A stretch of 64,000 bases of DNA, from assembly GCF_900096915.1 (NCBI RefSeq), contig NZ_FMYK01000002.1:62001-126000 (forward strand), in the 5' to 3' direction. The DNA is from Acinetobacter marinus (lineage in GTDB: Bacteria > Pseudomonadota > Gammaproteobacteria > Pseudomonadales > Moraxellaceae). The translations under genes were made by a program, and so were the position numbers. This document shows positions 16,574-26,645 of the stretch, in pieces (within the stretch, counting starts at the first letter, position 1; each line of letters opens with the position of its first letter). Below the pieces are notes generated by a model. It ran no database searches. It had not been told where the DNA came from and saw nothing but the letters and a program-made list of their open reading frames with translations.

Positions 16574-19500
16574 TTAGCCACGATGCAGTTTGATACTGGA
16601 TAAGAATGCCCGAAGCGCTGCGGGTTTTAGTGGCTTTTTCAGTAACACAATGTTCATCGCTTTTAATGTTTCAGGCAGATCGGGATCACTGTCTGCGGTG
16701 ATCAGTGCAGTTGGAATGTGCTGTTGTTGGTGGCGCTGAATAAAGTCCAAACCATATTGATCATCGTTGAGATGTTGGTCGACCAGCCAGACATGGATAT
16801 CTTCCGATTCAATCAATTGCAGTGCTTGCGCTGGATCAAGTGCGGTGTAGACTTGGTAGCCCCATTTTTGCAATAGGTTTTGCATGCCTTGCAAAATGGT
16901 CGGGTCATTGTCTAGACAGAGGATATTTAAGGATTTTTGTGGTGCACTGAGTTGAGTTTGTGCGGTATTTTGCGTCACAGGTGTCGCCACCGTCGGCACT
17001 TCAAGAACAAAGCTCGAGCCTTTACCCACTTGCGATAAGACTTGAACGGAATAATGCAATTGGCTGGTCATGCGTTCGACAATTGCCAATCCCAAGCCCA
17101 GTCCTTGTTCGCCCCATGGTGAGTTGTGTCCGCCTCGTTCAAATTCTTTAAACAGATTTTGCTGTTGCGCCTCTGAAATGCCAGGCCCCGTATCCCAGAC
17201 ACCGATACGAATATAATCGGCTTGGCTGGCACTGCGTAGCACACCGACCACCACACGACCCGAAGCGGTATAGCGTAAGGCGTTGCTGACGAAGTTCTGC
17301 AAAATACGGCGAATCCACTGCGGATCGGTATCGATCCAAAAATGGGTATTGTGGATGTGTAGTTCGATCTGGCGTTGTTCTGCGATAGCGGTAAATTGAA
17401 GGCGTAAATCACTGAGCAAATCTTGTAAGTTATACGCACGGCGATTGGGTTTGATCGACCCGCCTTCGAGTTTGGCAATATCAAGCAGTGCCGAGAGCAT
17501 GCTTTCTGCACCAAACAAGGCACGATCGAGTTGTTCTAAGGTTTTTTGATCATCCGTGTGAAAGGCGCTTTGCTCTAATGCGGCACTAAAAAGTCGTGCG
17601 GCATGCATCGGTTGTAATAAATCGTGACTGGCGGCGGCGAGGAAGCGGTTTTTCGATTTGATCGCCAGATCGGCTTGGGCGAGGGCAAGATGTTGTTCAT
17701 CCAATGCATGTTCTAACTGCGAGGTGCGCTCACTGACCCGTGCTTCGAGTACCGCTTCATTTTCACGGAATGCGGTAATATCGGCATAGGTGGTGACAAA
17801 ACCACCGCCTTCGATCGGATTGCCTCGCATTTGGATGACTCGACCATCTGCACGAATCCGTTCGAACTCATGCGCACTGCCTTGTTTCATCCAGTTAATG
17901 CGTTTATTGACATGATCCTCGACAGGACCTGGTCCACATTCGCCCCGTTCGGCATTGTATCGAATCAAATCTGCAACTGGACAGCCAACATAGACCAAAT
18001 CTTTGGGATAATCAAAAAGGGTCAGATATTGGCTATTCCACGCCACCAAGCACATATTGGCATCAACCACGCTCACCCCTTGAGTCATGTGATCGATCAT
18101 GGTCATGGTCAGATTTTGATTGAAACGTTGCCACTGTGATGCCTGATCGAGAATATTTGCCACTTGTCCAAGTGCCAAGCCATTATCGACCAATGCAGTG
18201 GTTAGCAGGGTACGAGCTGATGCAGTACCAATTGCACTGGCGAGAAACTGCTCGCTAAACCGCCACCACATGCCATTGGCGAGTTGTTGCGGATCGAGAT
18301 AGACCATTTGCTGGCGGGCGAATTGCTCAAATGCTTGCTTGCTACTACGTTCGCCAGCGATGCGTGAACATAGTGCAATCAGATCGGCAATTCTCAGTCG
18401 TGAGACCTGATCGGTCGGTAAATATTTCAGACTCGGTGTGGATTCGATCGGGGTACTTTGTGTCGGCAAAGGCTTGGTATCGTAGAAGAAAAAACTTTCT
18501 GCTTGAATTTGCTCCGCCACACTTGGGCGAAAGCGCCGTGAAAATCGGTAATAGCACAAAATATTGGTGCCAAGTGACCAAATCACGCCGTGGGTGAGTG
18601 CAGACAGTGAGCTAAAACCAAACAGTGCTTCAGGGCGCAACCATGTCCATTGAAATGGACCATAATCGAGAATCTGTTGTCCCCACGGCAAATATTCTGC
18701 AGGCAGACTGCGTAAAATGGTGGGCAGGAGTAAAGTATATAACCAAACCGCAAAACCAACGATCAAGCCAATATAGACCCCTTGCTTACTGCCACTACGC
18801 CAATACAAACCGCCAATGAGTGCGGGTGCAAACTGCGCCACGGCACTAAAGGCAAGCAAACCAAACACAGACAATTGATTGATATCAGAGAAAAAATGAT
18901 AAAAGAAAAAGCCGAGTAACATCACCACCAAGATCGAAATACGGCGCACCAATTTTAGCATTTGTGGCATGCGTGGATCATTGCGGGAGATTAGGTTAAA
19001 CCGCCACAGCACAGGCATGATCAAGTCATTGCTGAGCATGATGGAGAGTGCGACAGAAGACACCAAAAGCATACCCGTTGACGCAGAAAATCCACCTAAA
19101 AATGCCAATAAAGTCAGCCAATCATTGCCATAGCTCATCGGCAACATCAATACTGCTGCATCGGCTACGGGGAGCACTTCTGAGGGCGCATGAATCGCCC
19201 AGCTTGCGAGCGGAATAATTGCCAATAAGGTTAAAACCAGATAAGCACCAAACCAACGCCGTGCACCATTAATATGGCGTTCGTCTTTCAGCTCGACCAC
19301 CGCCACGTGAAACTGTCGGGGCAAGCAAATCATCGCCAAAGCAGCCAGTAAAGTTTGAATCCAGAAGGTGTCAGGCACGCCGACTTGTTGTACGAGATTC
19401 ACCGTTTCACGCACATCAGCGCTGACTTGATGAAAATTGGCTTTAGATTCAAACAGGAAAAATAAAGCAACCACAAGTAGCGCAAACAATTTCACAAAAG

Positions 19501-20080
19501 ATTCAAAGGCTACGGCAAGCATCAAACCGCCATGTTGCTCGGTGTTGGCGATGCGCCGTGTACCAAAGAGCATGGCGAGAATGGCAAGTAAACCCGTCAG
19601 CATCAGCACGCTATTGGTCACCGCAAACGGGCTATTGTGCTCGGCTAAAATAATGTTGGTGCTCAAGGCGATCGCACGCAGTTGCAATGCCAAATACGGC
19701 AAAATCGCCAGCACAGCGAGGAAGGTTACCAAGGTCGCCAGCGAGCCCATCTTACCGTAGCGGGCAGCAATAAAATCGGCAATCGACGATACGGTATGAT
19801 ACTGACGGACTCGCCCCAAACGTCGCCAGATGTCATAACCAAAAATCAGAAATAATAAAGGACCCAGATAAATCGGCAGATAAATAATGCCGTCTCGAGC
19901 CGCTGCCCCAGCTGCTCCATAAAATGTCCAAGAGGAACAATAGACGCCGAGTGTTAGACTAAAGAGAATCATTCTGCCACGGGCACTTAATCGGCTGGCA
20001 TGACGCTCACCATAAAATGCACATGCAAATAAAATTGCAACATAAACTATTAATATACCTAGAATTAATCCTGCATTCAT
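16574..20080 (-). CDS. crbS: Sodium/solute-symporter-fused hybrid histidine kinase (CrbS/MxtR-like)
   Basis: A membrane sensor kinase of about 1168 residues from ATG 20080 (a GTG lies at 20086). The first half (about 1-500) is a 13-helix SSSF symporter domain. A linker and a PAS domain follow (around 670, MTQGVSVVDANMCLVAWN). Next are the phosphoacceptor box AAASHDLLQPMHAARL (His about 818), the ATPase N box (FVSNALRYT), G boxes (VWDTGPGIS, GLGLGLAIVERM) and a C-terminal receiver with Asp in WLVDQHLND (about 1100). This layout is that of CrbS/MxtR kinases, which control acetyl-CoA synthetase and acetate uptake. It is divergent from DUF485-actP across 200 nt. Confidence 0.9.
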   Translation of the reverse strand: MNAGLILGILIVYVAILFACAFYGERHASRLSARGRMILFSLTLGVYCSSWTFYGAAGAAARDGIIYLPIYLGPLLFLIFGYDIWRRLGRVRQYHTVSSIADFIAARYGKMGSLATLVTFLAVLAILPYLALQLRAIALSTNIILAEHNSPFAVTNSVLMLTGLLAILAMLFGTRRIANTEQHGGLMLAVAFESFVKLFALLVVALFFLFESKANFHQVSADVRETVNLVQQVGVPDTFWIQTLLAALAMICLPRQFHVAVVELKDERHINGARRWFGAYLVLTLLAIIPLASWAIHAPSEVLPVADAAVLMLPMSYGNDWLTLLAFLGGFSASTGMLLVSSVALSIMLSNDLIMPVLWRFNLISRNDPRMPQMLKLVRRISILVVMLLGFFFYHFFSDINQLSVFGLLAFSAVAQFAPALIGGLYWRSGSKQGVYIGLIVGFAVWLYTLLLPTILRSLPAEYLPWGQQILDYGPFQWTWLRPEALFGFSSLSALTHGVIWSLGTNILCYYRFSRRFRPSVAEQIQAESFFFYDTKPLPTQSTPIESTPSLKYLPTDQVSRLRIADLIALCSRIAGERSSKQAFEQFARQQMVYLDPQQLANGMWWRFSEQFLASAIGTASARTLLTTALVDNGLALGQVANILDQASQWQRFNQNLTMTMIDHMTQGVSVVDANMCLVAWNSQYLTLFDYPKDLVYVGCPVADLIRYNAERGECGPGPVEDHVNKRINWMKQGSAHEFERIRADGRVIQMRGNPIEGGGFVTTYADITAFRENEAVLEARVSERTSQLEHALDEQHLALAQADLAIKSKNRFLAAASHDLLQPMHAARLFSAALEQSAFHTDDQKTLEQLDRALFGAESMLSALLDIAKLEGGSIKPNRRAYNLQDLLSDLRLQFTAIAEQRQIELHIHNTHFWIDTDPQWIRRILQNFVSNALRYTASGRVVVGVLRSASQADYIRIGVWDTGPGISEAQQQNLFKEFERGGHNSPWGEQGLGLGLAIVERMTSQLHYSVQVLSQVGKGSSFVLEVPTVATPVTQNTAQTQLSAPQKSLNILCLDNDPTILQGMQNLLQKWGYQVYTALDPAQALQLIESEDIHVWLVDQHLNDDQYGLDFIQRHQQQHIPTALITADSDPDLPETLKAMNIVLLKKPLKPAALRAFLSSIKLHRG

Positions 20081-20283
20081 CCGCACTACGCCACATTGTC
20101 TTCCACGCTATGATACCTGATTATCCGTGCGTGAAGTGAAGCTAGTGCCTTGAATTCACGACCAAAGTCTAAGTGAACATGAGAAATCCAGTTGTTACCT
20201 TGAAAAACATCAAAAAATGGATGGCAATCGCCGTAAAGGAACAATGACCATTGATCGGTCATAAAATTTTGGAGAAGTGAGAT

Positions 20284-20643
20284 ATGGATGATGCTCATGT
20301 ACAGGAAATTTTAAGGAACCCCAAGTTCCAAGAATTGGTGCAAAAACAGCGCAAGCTGAGTACGGCACTGACGATTTTAATGTTATTTATTTATTTCGGA
20401 TTTATTTTGCTGGTTGCCTATAACCCAGAGTTTTTGCACAGCTCGTTTAGTGGTGTGATCACTTGGGGTATTCCGCTGGGTATCGGCGTGATCGTGGCGT
20501 CATTTGTACTGTGTTGGGTGTATTCGGTGGTCTGTAACAAAGCCTTTGACCGATTAAATACGGAAGCGATTCGTGAGGTGAATGAGATTCTCAGCTCACA
20601 ACATGCCAGTCGTAATGCAGGTCAGCAAGGAGCAGATCAATGA
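20284..20643 (+). CDS. DUF485 inner-membrane protein (YjcH type)
   Basis: A 119-residue protein with two membrane helices (about 32-48 [17 protein letters not shown]; about 60-82 [25 protein letters not shown]). A charged N-terminus ([18 protein letters not shown]) is typical of DUF485. GGAGAAGTGAGAT precedes the ATG. Its stop overlaps the actP start by 4 nt, so the two are translationally coupled. DUF485 proteins accompany ActP in many bacteria; their exact part in acetate uptake is unclear. Confidence 0.92.
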   Translation: MDDAHVQEILRNPKFQELVQKQRKLSTALTILMLFIYFGFILLVAYNPEFLHSSFSGVITWGIPLGIGVIVASFVLCWVYSVVCNKAFDRLNTEAIREVNEILSSQHASRNAGQQGADQ

Positions 20644-22361
20644 TGGATAAAAAAACCGCTTTAAAAATGTTGCTCACCACGGCATCAGCGTCACTGATCA
20701 GCCATATGGCTTGGGCGGCACCGACGATTGGCGAGGCAGAGAAACAGCCAACCAACTGGATCGCCATCATCATGTTTGTGATCTTCGTTGGTATGACCTT
20801 GTTTATCACCAAGTGGGCAGCAGGGCGTACTCAATCGACCAAAGATTTCTATACTGCGGGCGGGGGCATTACAGGCTTCCAAAATGGTTTGGCGATTGCG
20901 GGTGACTTTATGTCGGCGGCATCGTTCCTCGGGATTTCGGCGATGGTGTTTAGCTCAGGCTACGATGGCTTGCTCTATTCTCTTGGCTTTATGGTGGGCT
21001 GGCCGATCGTTCTGTTCTTGATTGCTGAGCGTCTGCGTAATTTGGGTAAATATAACTTCTCCGATGTCGCATCATTTCGCTTAGAAGAACGTCCAGTACG
21101 TGCGATGGCGGCGGTCAACTCATTAGTTGTTGTCGCATTCTACTTGATCGCGCAAATGGTCGGTGCAGGGCAGTTGATCAAACTCCTATTCGGTCTGGAC
21201 TATAACATTGCAGTGATCATCGTTGGTTTGCTGATGATGGCATACGTGATGTTCGGCGGTATGTTGGCGACCACATGGGTACAAATTATTAAAGCGGTAT
21301 TGTTGTTGTCAGGTGCTTCGTTCATGGCATTTATGGTGATGAAGCATGTCGGCTTTAGTTTTGCCGAAATGTTTAACCAAGCGATCAACGTCTTTGGTGA
21401 AGTGCATGATAAGACCACTGAAGAAGCCACCAAAATTATGGGACCTGGCGGTTTGGTCAAAGGACCAATCGATGCGATCTCGCTTGGTTTGGCATTGATG
21501 TTTGGTACAGCTGGTTTGCCACATATTTTGATGCGTTTCTTTACCGTGAAAGATGCCAAAGAAGCACGTAAATCAGTGGTTGTGGCGACAGGATTCATTG
21601 GTTACTTCTACCTACTGACCTTTATCATTGGTTTTGGTGCGATTCTTTTGGTTGCCAACAATCCAGCCTATATCGATGCAGCAAAAACTGCAGCGACTGG
21701 TAGCTTGCAATTGATCGGTGGTAGTAACATGGCTGCGGTACATCTTGGTCATGCAGTCGGTGGTAATATTTTCTTGGGCTTCATCTCTGCGGTGGCATTT
21801 GCGACCATCTTGGCGGTGGTTGCAGGGTTGACCTTGGCGGGTGCGTCGGCGGTATCGCATGACTTGTATGCCAATGTCATCAAACGTGGTACAGCGACCG
21901 AACAACAAGAGCTGAAAGTATCGAAAATGGCGACTTTGGGCTTGGCAATCTTTGCCATGATCCTTGGGATTATGTTTGAAAAACAAAACGTGGCGTTCAT
22001 GGTCGGTCTTGCCTTTGCGGTCGCGGCGTCTGCCAACTTCCCAGTGTTATTGTTGTCTATGTACTGGCGTGGACTGACCACTCGTGGTGCGGTAATTGGT
22101 GGTTGGGCTGGCTTGATCAGTGCCTTGATTTTAATTTTCCTCACCAAAGCAGTTTGGGTCGATACCTTGAAACTCGGCGAGCAAGCACCACTGGATATGA
22201 GTAATCCTGCGCTGTTCTCGATGTTGATTTCATTCTTTGCATGCTGGTTGTTCTCAATTACAGACAAATCTGCTCGTGCACAGCAAGAACAACATCGTTA
22301 CGATGCACAGTTCGTACGTTCGATGACAGGAATTGGCGCATCAGGTGCTTCAGATCACTAA
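20640..22361 (+). CDS. actP: Cation/acetate symporter ActP
   Basis: A sodium-dependent acetate permease of the SSSF family, 573 residues with about 13-14 membrane helices. After an N-terminal hydrophobic stretch ([16 protein letters not shown]) comes [45 protein letters not shown], the SSSF signature. [24 protein letters not shown] is also characteristic of ActP. It overlaps the DUF485 gene and is followed by a strong terminator. Control by the adjacent CrbSR-type system is expected from other species and not shown here. Confidence 0.94.
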   Translation: MMDKKTALKMLLTTASASLISHMAWAAPTIGEAEKQPTNWIAIIMFVIFVGMTLFITKWAAGRTQSTKDFYTAGGGITGFQNGLAIAGDFMSAASFLGISAMVFSSGYDGLLYSLGFMVGWPIVLFLIAERLRNLGKYNFSDVASFRLEERPVRAMAAVNSLVVVAFYLIAQMVGAGQLIKLLFGLDYNIAVIIVGLLMMAYVMFGGMLATTWVQIIKAVLLLSGASFMAFMVMKHVGFSFAEMFNQAINVFGEVHDKTTEEATKIMGPGGLVKGPIDAISLGLALMFGTAGLPHILMRFFTVKDAKEARKSVVVATGFIGYFYLLTFIIGFGAILLVANNPAYIDAAKTAATGSLQLIGGSNMAAVHLGHAVGGNIFLGFISAVAFATILAVVAGLTLAGASAVSHDLYANVIKRGTATEQQELKVSKMATLGLAIFAMILGIMFEKQNVAFMVGLAFAVAASANFPVLLLSMYWRGLTTRGAVIGGWAGLISALILIFLTKAVWVDTLKLGEQAPLDMSNPALFSMLISFFACWLFSITDKSARAQQEQHRYDAQFVRSMTGIGASGASDH

Positions 22362-22396
22362 GTCTGAGCAGTTGATCTTGCAATAATTTCAATATT

Positions 22397-22428
22397 AAAA
22401 AAGCCGATACACAGCGATCGGCTTTTTT
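22397..22428 (+). terminator. Rho-independent terminator after actP
   Basis: AAAAAAGCCGAT (22397-22408) pairs perfectly with ATCGGCTTTTTT (22417-22428) around an 8-nt loop. Confidence 0.9.
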
Positions 22429-22475
22429 GTGCTTAAAATAAGTCAAAATGGCTGAGCATCATTGGATAGACAATC

Positions 22476-23543
22476 ATGTCAAAACTCGAACAAAACCTTA
22501 AAAAAATTGCCAAAGATCCCTTAGCGATACGTGCGCTTCATTTTGAAGGTTATGATGATGAGATTCCAAAGCAAGTCGCACAGTGCATCAACCTTGAAAA
22601 ACTCGATATTGCTTATTCCGATATTTCCAAGATTCCTCAGTTTGTCAGTGAGTTAGCAAAACTGAAATCATTCAATTTTTGTGGTTGTCGTGATTTAGAC
22701 TGGATCAGCAATCTCGTCGAATATCCCGCTTTAACAAGTTTGGGCGCACATTGTAAAAGCATCGCACACGTCGAACAGATCGCTGAATTAACGCAATTAG
22801 AACATTTGACGATTACAGGAAATGTTCATCAGTTTTCACAGAATTTTAGTCAACTCAAAAATTTGCAGTCCTTAGAACTGTTTGCCTTGCCGATCAAGAC
22901 ATTACCTAAAGTATTGGCTGAATTGCCCAATTTAAAGATTTTATCTGTGAATACGGGCGATGTGAGTCTTGATTTTGATCAAGTGGTCGATGTGCTTAGG
23001 GATTGTGAAAAGCTCAGTGCGCTGAAATTGGTGACGCCAAAACTCACCTTGAACCAGCGTATTGCTGAACTGAGCCAATTGGAAAAACTGGATTTATCAG
23101 GCAATGGCTTAGAACACATGCCTGACGCAGTGTATCAATTGCACAATCTGACCGAACTGGATTTGGGCATGAATCAATTGCGTAGCATTCCCAAAGGCAT
23201 CGGGCAATTGTCCAAATTGCAAGTGCTTAAGCTGAATTCCAACTGGCGCTATAAAGTACAGTTAAACAATCTTATGAATGAATTACACCAATTAAAGCAC
23301 CTGAAAACCTTGCATCTTTGGTCATGTCAGAGCTTGAAGCAGTTACCCGAAAATATTTGTGCATGCACTGCATTGCAAGCGCTTGATGTGGATAATAATT
23401 TACTCAAGGATGTGCCAGAGTCCCTCTATCACATGCATTGGCTGAAAAAACTACGGCTCAGTACCAATCCGATTGCGCCTGCAACACAACAACGGTTGCA
23501 AGATTGGGCGACCTTACATGAGATTCGACTCAGTATTGGATAG
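22476..23543 (+). CDS. Leucine-rich-repeat protein, cytoplasmic
   Basis: A 355-residue protein made almost entirely of leucine-rich repeats of about 23 residues. Clear units include LEKLDIAYSDISKIPQFVSE, LEKLDLSGNGLEHMPDAVYQ, LTELDLGMNQLRSIPKGIGQ and LQALDVDNNLLKDVPESLYH. There is no signal peptide, membrane segment or attached enzymatic domain, so it is probably a soluble binding scaffold. It follows the actP terminator and precedes the siderophore receptor with its own Fur-like box, so it seems to be transcribed alone. The partner is unknown. The repeats resemble the bacterial SDS22/IpaH-like class with an xxLPxx segment. Confidence 0.85.
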   Translation: MSKLEQNLKKIAKDPLAIRALHFEGYDDEIPKQVAQCINLEKLDIAYSDISKIPQFVSELAKLKSFNFCGCRDLDWISNLVEYPALTSLGAHCKSIAHVEQIAELTQLEHLTITGNVHQFSQNFSQLKNLQSLELFALPIKTLPKVLAELPNLKILSVNTGDVSLDFDQVVDVLRDCEKLSALKLVTPKLTLNQRIAELSQLEKLDLSGNGLEHMPDAVYQLHNLTELDLGMNQLRSIPKGIGQLSKLQVLKLNSNWRYKVQLNNLMNELHQLKHLKTLHLWSCQSLKQLPENICACTALQALDVDNNLLKDVPESLYHMHWLKKLRLSTNPIAPATQQRLQDWATLHEIRLSIG

Positions 23544-23640
23544 TGTCATTTTCGCCAACGTGGAAAAATTCAACATTTGATTCGCATTGTTTAAAATCGG
23601 TTAAAAAAGCCATTCGCTCTGTAACTGATTTCTTGTAAAA

Positions 23641-23663
23641 TAAATGAATCTCATTTTTATTTA
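23641..23663 (+). promoter_or_regulatory. Fur-like box before TonB-dependent receptor
   Basis: AAATGA (23642-23647) and TCATTT (23651-23656) form a perfect inverted repeat around 3 nt, extended by AT-rich flanks. The layout resembles the Fur consensus core. TCTCATTTTTATTTA at 23649-23663 is nearly identical to the motif before feoA. Confidence 0.65.
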
Positions 23664-23674
23664 CGGTGGCGTTG

Positions 23675-25783
23675 ATGGGCAAATATACAGTATTGAGCCT
23701 ACAGATTCTCTTTCTCATGCAACTTGGCATGCAAGCCCATGCTGCGGATACGATTACAGCACAGGATGAGGATGCGCAAGTCAATGTGCTACCAACGATC
23801 ACCGTGACTGCGGAGGATGATAGCAAAGCCTATGCCGCAACAACAGCCTCAGCTGTGTTACGTTCGGATGCACCTTTGTTTGAAACTGCGCAATCGATTA
23901 GCGTCATTAGTGAAAAGCAACTGCAAGAAAAGCAAGCCAAAACACTGTCTGAAGCCTTGCAAGGTGTTGCTGGTGTCACCTCTGGACAATATGGTCGCCG
24001 TGGCTGGGATGATTTTATTATTCGTGGGCAAGTGTCCAGTGCGCAAACTTACATGGACGGTTTACGCATTCAATCTTCTGACAATGCCTTGCGCTCTGAA
24101 GACATTACGGGATTGCAATCCATTGAAGTAGTCAAAGGGCCAACTTCGACAGGCTTTGGTTTTGCATTGCCAGGTGGCTTGGTCAACTTAACCACCAAGC
24201 GTCCAGAAGCCGAGACTTTTGTTCGGGGCAGTGCCAGTTATGGGAGTTATTCACTGCTCGATGGTACCTTTGATATTAACTATGCGCCGAATGACAGTGA
24301 AAAAGGGGCGTTCCGTTTGGTCGGGCATGTTTCTGATCAAGATGATCCAACGGATTATGTCTATTACAAAAATTATTATGTCGCACCGTCTTATAATTTT
24401 GATTTAGGTGACAAAGATGAGTTGTCGGTGATTGCCAGTTATCAGCACCGAGAGTTTATTCGTCAGCAGGGCATTCCATATAGCAATGGCGACTATAAAA
24501 ATTACTCGCATAAATTATTCTTTGGCGTCCCAAATCTCAGCAATACGGTGGATGTGTTGCGGTTTGGCTCAAACTACACCCATTATTTTGATAATGGCTG
24601 GAAATTTAAACAGAATTTTGCCGTCACTCAAACTGATGCAGATAATAACCCTGTGCTTGCAGGAACGGCGACTGATTTGCCGACAATTAACCGACGCTTA
24701 GAACGTCAGCTCAAAGATGATCTGAATTTTGCACTGGATCATAATTTGTCTAAACATTTTGATTGGGGAAAAACGCAGTACGATCTCATGGTCGGTTTAG
24801 ACGCAATGCATGAGCGCAGTGATTATGAGCGTCGTCGTAGAAATCTTTCTGCATTTGATGCAGACAATCCAGTGTACACTTCGGAAGATAAAGCGACAGC
24901 AACCATTGCCCATCAAATTACCGACACGCAGTATATGGGTGTCTATCTGCGTAACAACTTTAAAATTGATGAGCATTGGATTTTAGGCTTATCAGGTCGT
25001 CACGATTGGACACAGGTCGAAGTGGAAGACATCTATAACGACAGTCAGAGCAAAAACTCGGACAATGCCTTTACGGGCAATACCTCATTGATGTATCAGA
25101 TCAATGATATGTTTGCACCTTATGTCAGTTATGCGACTTCATTTTTTCCTGTCAGCGATTTAGGTGAAGATGGTTCATTACTCGATCCTGAAGAAGGCGA
25201 GCAATATGAAATCGGGTTGAAATTCCAAGGCTTGGATAAGCGCTTACAAGGCTATGTGGCGTATTATGATTTGACCCGTAAAAATGTTACTGAATCTGAC
25301 TCAGTTGGTGATTATTCAGTACAGATCGGTGAGCAAAAAACCAAAGGCTTTGAGACCGAGCTGTCGGCTGCTTTAACGGATCAATGGAATGTCACAGTGA
25401 CCTATAGTTATATCCCAACGGCTGAAATCACTGAAAGTGAAACCACCAGCGATATTGGTAATCGCATTAACCACGTTCCGAAAAATGCAGCATCACTATC
25501 AACCCAGTACTATTTTGGGGCGGATCAGTTGGGCTGGAATATTGGTGCAGGGGTGAGCTATCAAGGCGAGCGTTCGGCACAGCGTGGTACTTACTATGTG
25601 CCATTGGCGAGCTATACCTTGTATGATGTCAATGCGGGTTATGCTGCCAAGCATTGGGGCGCAAGATTCAGTATCAAGAACTTATTTGATAAAGAGTATT
25701 TGGTCGGTACCACACCGAATGCACAATTGGTCAACTGGGGTGATCCACGTACTTTCCGCTTTAGTGTTGACTTTAAGTACTGA
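23675..25783 (+). CDS. TonB-dependent siderophore receptor
   Basis: An outer-membrane ferric-siderophore receptor. It has 702 residues from ATG 23675 (GGTGG five bases upstream; GTG 23666 also in frame). A signal peptide ends near QAHA. A TonB-box-like stretch (VLPTITVTAE) precedes the plug domain: SISVISEKQLQEKQAKTLSEAL, then GRRGWDDFIIRGQ and IEVVKGPTSTGFGFALPGGLVN. The 22-strand barrel ends with an aromatic residue (FRFSVDFKY), as expected for export by the Bam machinery. The siderophore cannot be told from sequence alone. No biosynthesis gene is nearby. Iron control is suggested by the upstream Fur-like box. Confidence 0.92.
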   Translation: MGKYTVLSLQILFLMQLGMQAHAADTITAQDEDAQVNVLPTITVTAEDDSKAYAATTASAVLRSDAPLFETAQSISVISEKQLQEKQAKTLSEALQGVAGVTSGQYGRRGWDDFIIRGQVSSAQTYMDGLRIQSSDNALRSEDITGLQSIEVVKGPTSTGFGFALPGGLVNLTTKRPEAETFVRGSASYGSYSLLDGTFDINYAPNDSEKGAFRLVGHVSDQDDPTDYVYYKNYYVAPSYNFDLGDKDELSVIASYQHREFIRQQGIPYSNGDYKNYSHKLFFGVPNLSNTVDVLRFGSNYTHYFDNGWKFKQNFAVTQTDADNNPVLAGTATDLPTINRRLERQLKDDLNFALDHNLSKHFDWGKTQYDLMVGLDAMHERSDYERRRRNLSAFDADNPVYTSEDKATATIAHQITDTQYMGVYLRNNFKIDEHWILGLSGRHDWTQVEVEDIYNDSQSKNSDNAFTGNTSLMYQINDMFAPYVSYATSFFPVSDLGEDGSLLDPEEGEQYEIGLKFQGLDKRLQGYVAYYDLTRKNVTESDSVGDYSVQIGEQKTKGFETELSAALTDQWNVTVTYSYIPTAEITESETTSDIGNRINHVPKNAASLSTQYYFGADQLGWNIGAGVSYQGERSAQRGTYYVPLASYTLYDVNAGYAAKHWGARFSIKNLFDKEYLVGTTPNAQLVNWGDPRTFRFSVDFKY

Positions 25784-25800
25784 TCGAATCAAGCCCAACA

Positions 25801-25830
25801 AAAAAACCGGGCATCAGTGCTCGGTTTTTT
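25801..25830 (+). terminator. Bidirectional terminator between receptor gene and purC
   Basis: AAAAAACCG and CGGTTTTTT flank a GCA/TGC inner stem with single mismatches between. A- and T-rich on its two sides, it can serve both the receptor gene and the convergent dapA-bamC-purC transcript. Confidence 0.8.
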
Positions 25831-25881
25831 TATTGATCCCGCCGAGTATGATGAAACCAACTTGGCAGGATATACGATGAA

Positions 25882-26601
25882 TTAAATATCAGATAAATCG
25901 ATACCAATGCGTGAAGCTACTTCTTCATAGGCTTCAACCACACCACCTAAACCCTGGCGGAAACGGTCTTTATCGAGTTTCTTCTTGGTGTCTTTGTCCC
26001 ATAGACGGCAACCATCTGGAGAGAATTCATCACCAAGTATGATACGATCGTGGAATACACCAAATTCAAGTTTGAAATCCACCAAGATCATGTTGCCTTG
26101 ATCAAAGATTTGCGACAAAACATCATTGACTTGATAGGTCAGCTCTTTCATTTTTGCCAATTGATCAGCAGTTGCCCAGCCTAGTGCAATTGCTTGAGAT
26201 TCGTTGACCATTGGATCGCCCAACGCATCATCTTTGAAGAACAATTCAAAAGTTGGCGGAGTCAATTGTTTGCCTTCTTCTACGCCAAGACGACGGCAGA
26301 GTGAGCCTGCAGCGTAGTTACGAATCACGCATTCTACAGGGATCATGTCGAGTTTTTTGACCAAAACTTCTGTTGGGCTCAGCAATTCTTCAAAATGCGT
26401 TTCAATGCCGGCATCAGCCAATTTTTGCATGATGAATGCGTTGAAACGGTTGTTGACTTTGCCCTTGCGGTCAAGCTGTTCGATCTTTTCACCATTGAAT
26501 GCAGAAGCATCATCACGGAACACCAAAATCAGGTGATCAGGATTGTCGGTTTCGTAGACTGATTTTGCTTTTCCAGTATAGAGCAAGGCTTGTTTAGACA
26601 T
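25882..26601 (-). CDS. purC: SAICAR synthetase PurC
   Basis: Phosphoribosylaminoimidazole-succinocarboxamide synthase, which joins aspartate to CAIR using ATP in purine synthesis. It is 239 residues, the standard bacterial size. It begins [20 protein letters not shown], the nucleotide-binding start. Family motifs are [30 protein letters not shown], and near the C-terminus [29 protein letters not shown]. It is the last gene of the dapA-bamC-purC order, also found in E. coli. Confidence 0.96.
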   Translation of the reverse strand: MSKQALLYTGKAKSVYETDNPDHLILVFRDDASAFNGEKIEQLDRKGKVNNRFNAFIMQKLADAGIETHFEELLSPTEVLVKKLDMIPVECVIRNYAAGSLCRRLGVEEGKQLTPPTFELFFKDDALGDPMVNESQAIALGWATADQLAKMKELTYQVNDVLSQIFDQGNMILVDFKLEFGVFHDRIILGDEFSPDGCRLWDKDTKKKLDKDRFRQGLGGVVEAYEEVASRIGIDLSDI

Positions 26602-26645
26602 GGGTTAACCTTTTGTGGTGAGGCGTCGTGTGAGCGTGTGCAGAT

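Noticed and set aside
20086..20298. 70-codon minus-strand frame between the kinase and the DUF485 gene
   Set aside because: It occupies the divergent promoter region and overlaps the DUF485 start. No family features.
23530..23826. 98-codon minus-strand frame between LRR and receptor genes
   Set aside because: It overlaps the Fur-like box and the receptor signal peptide and reads as shadow sequence.
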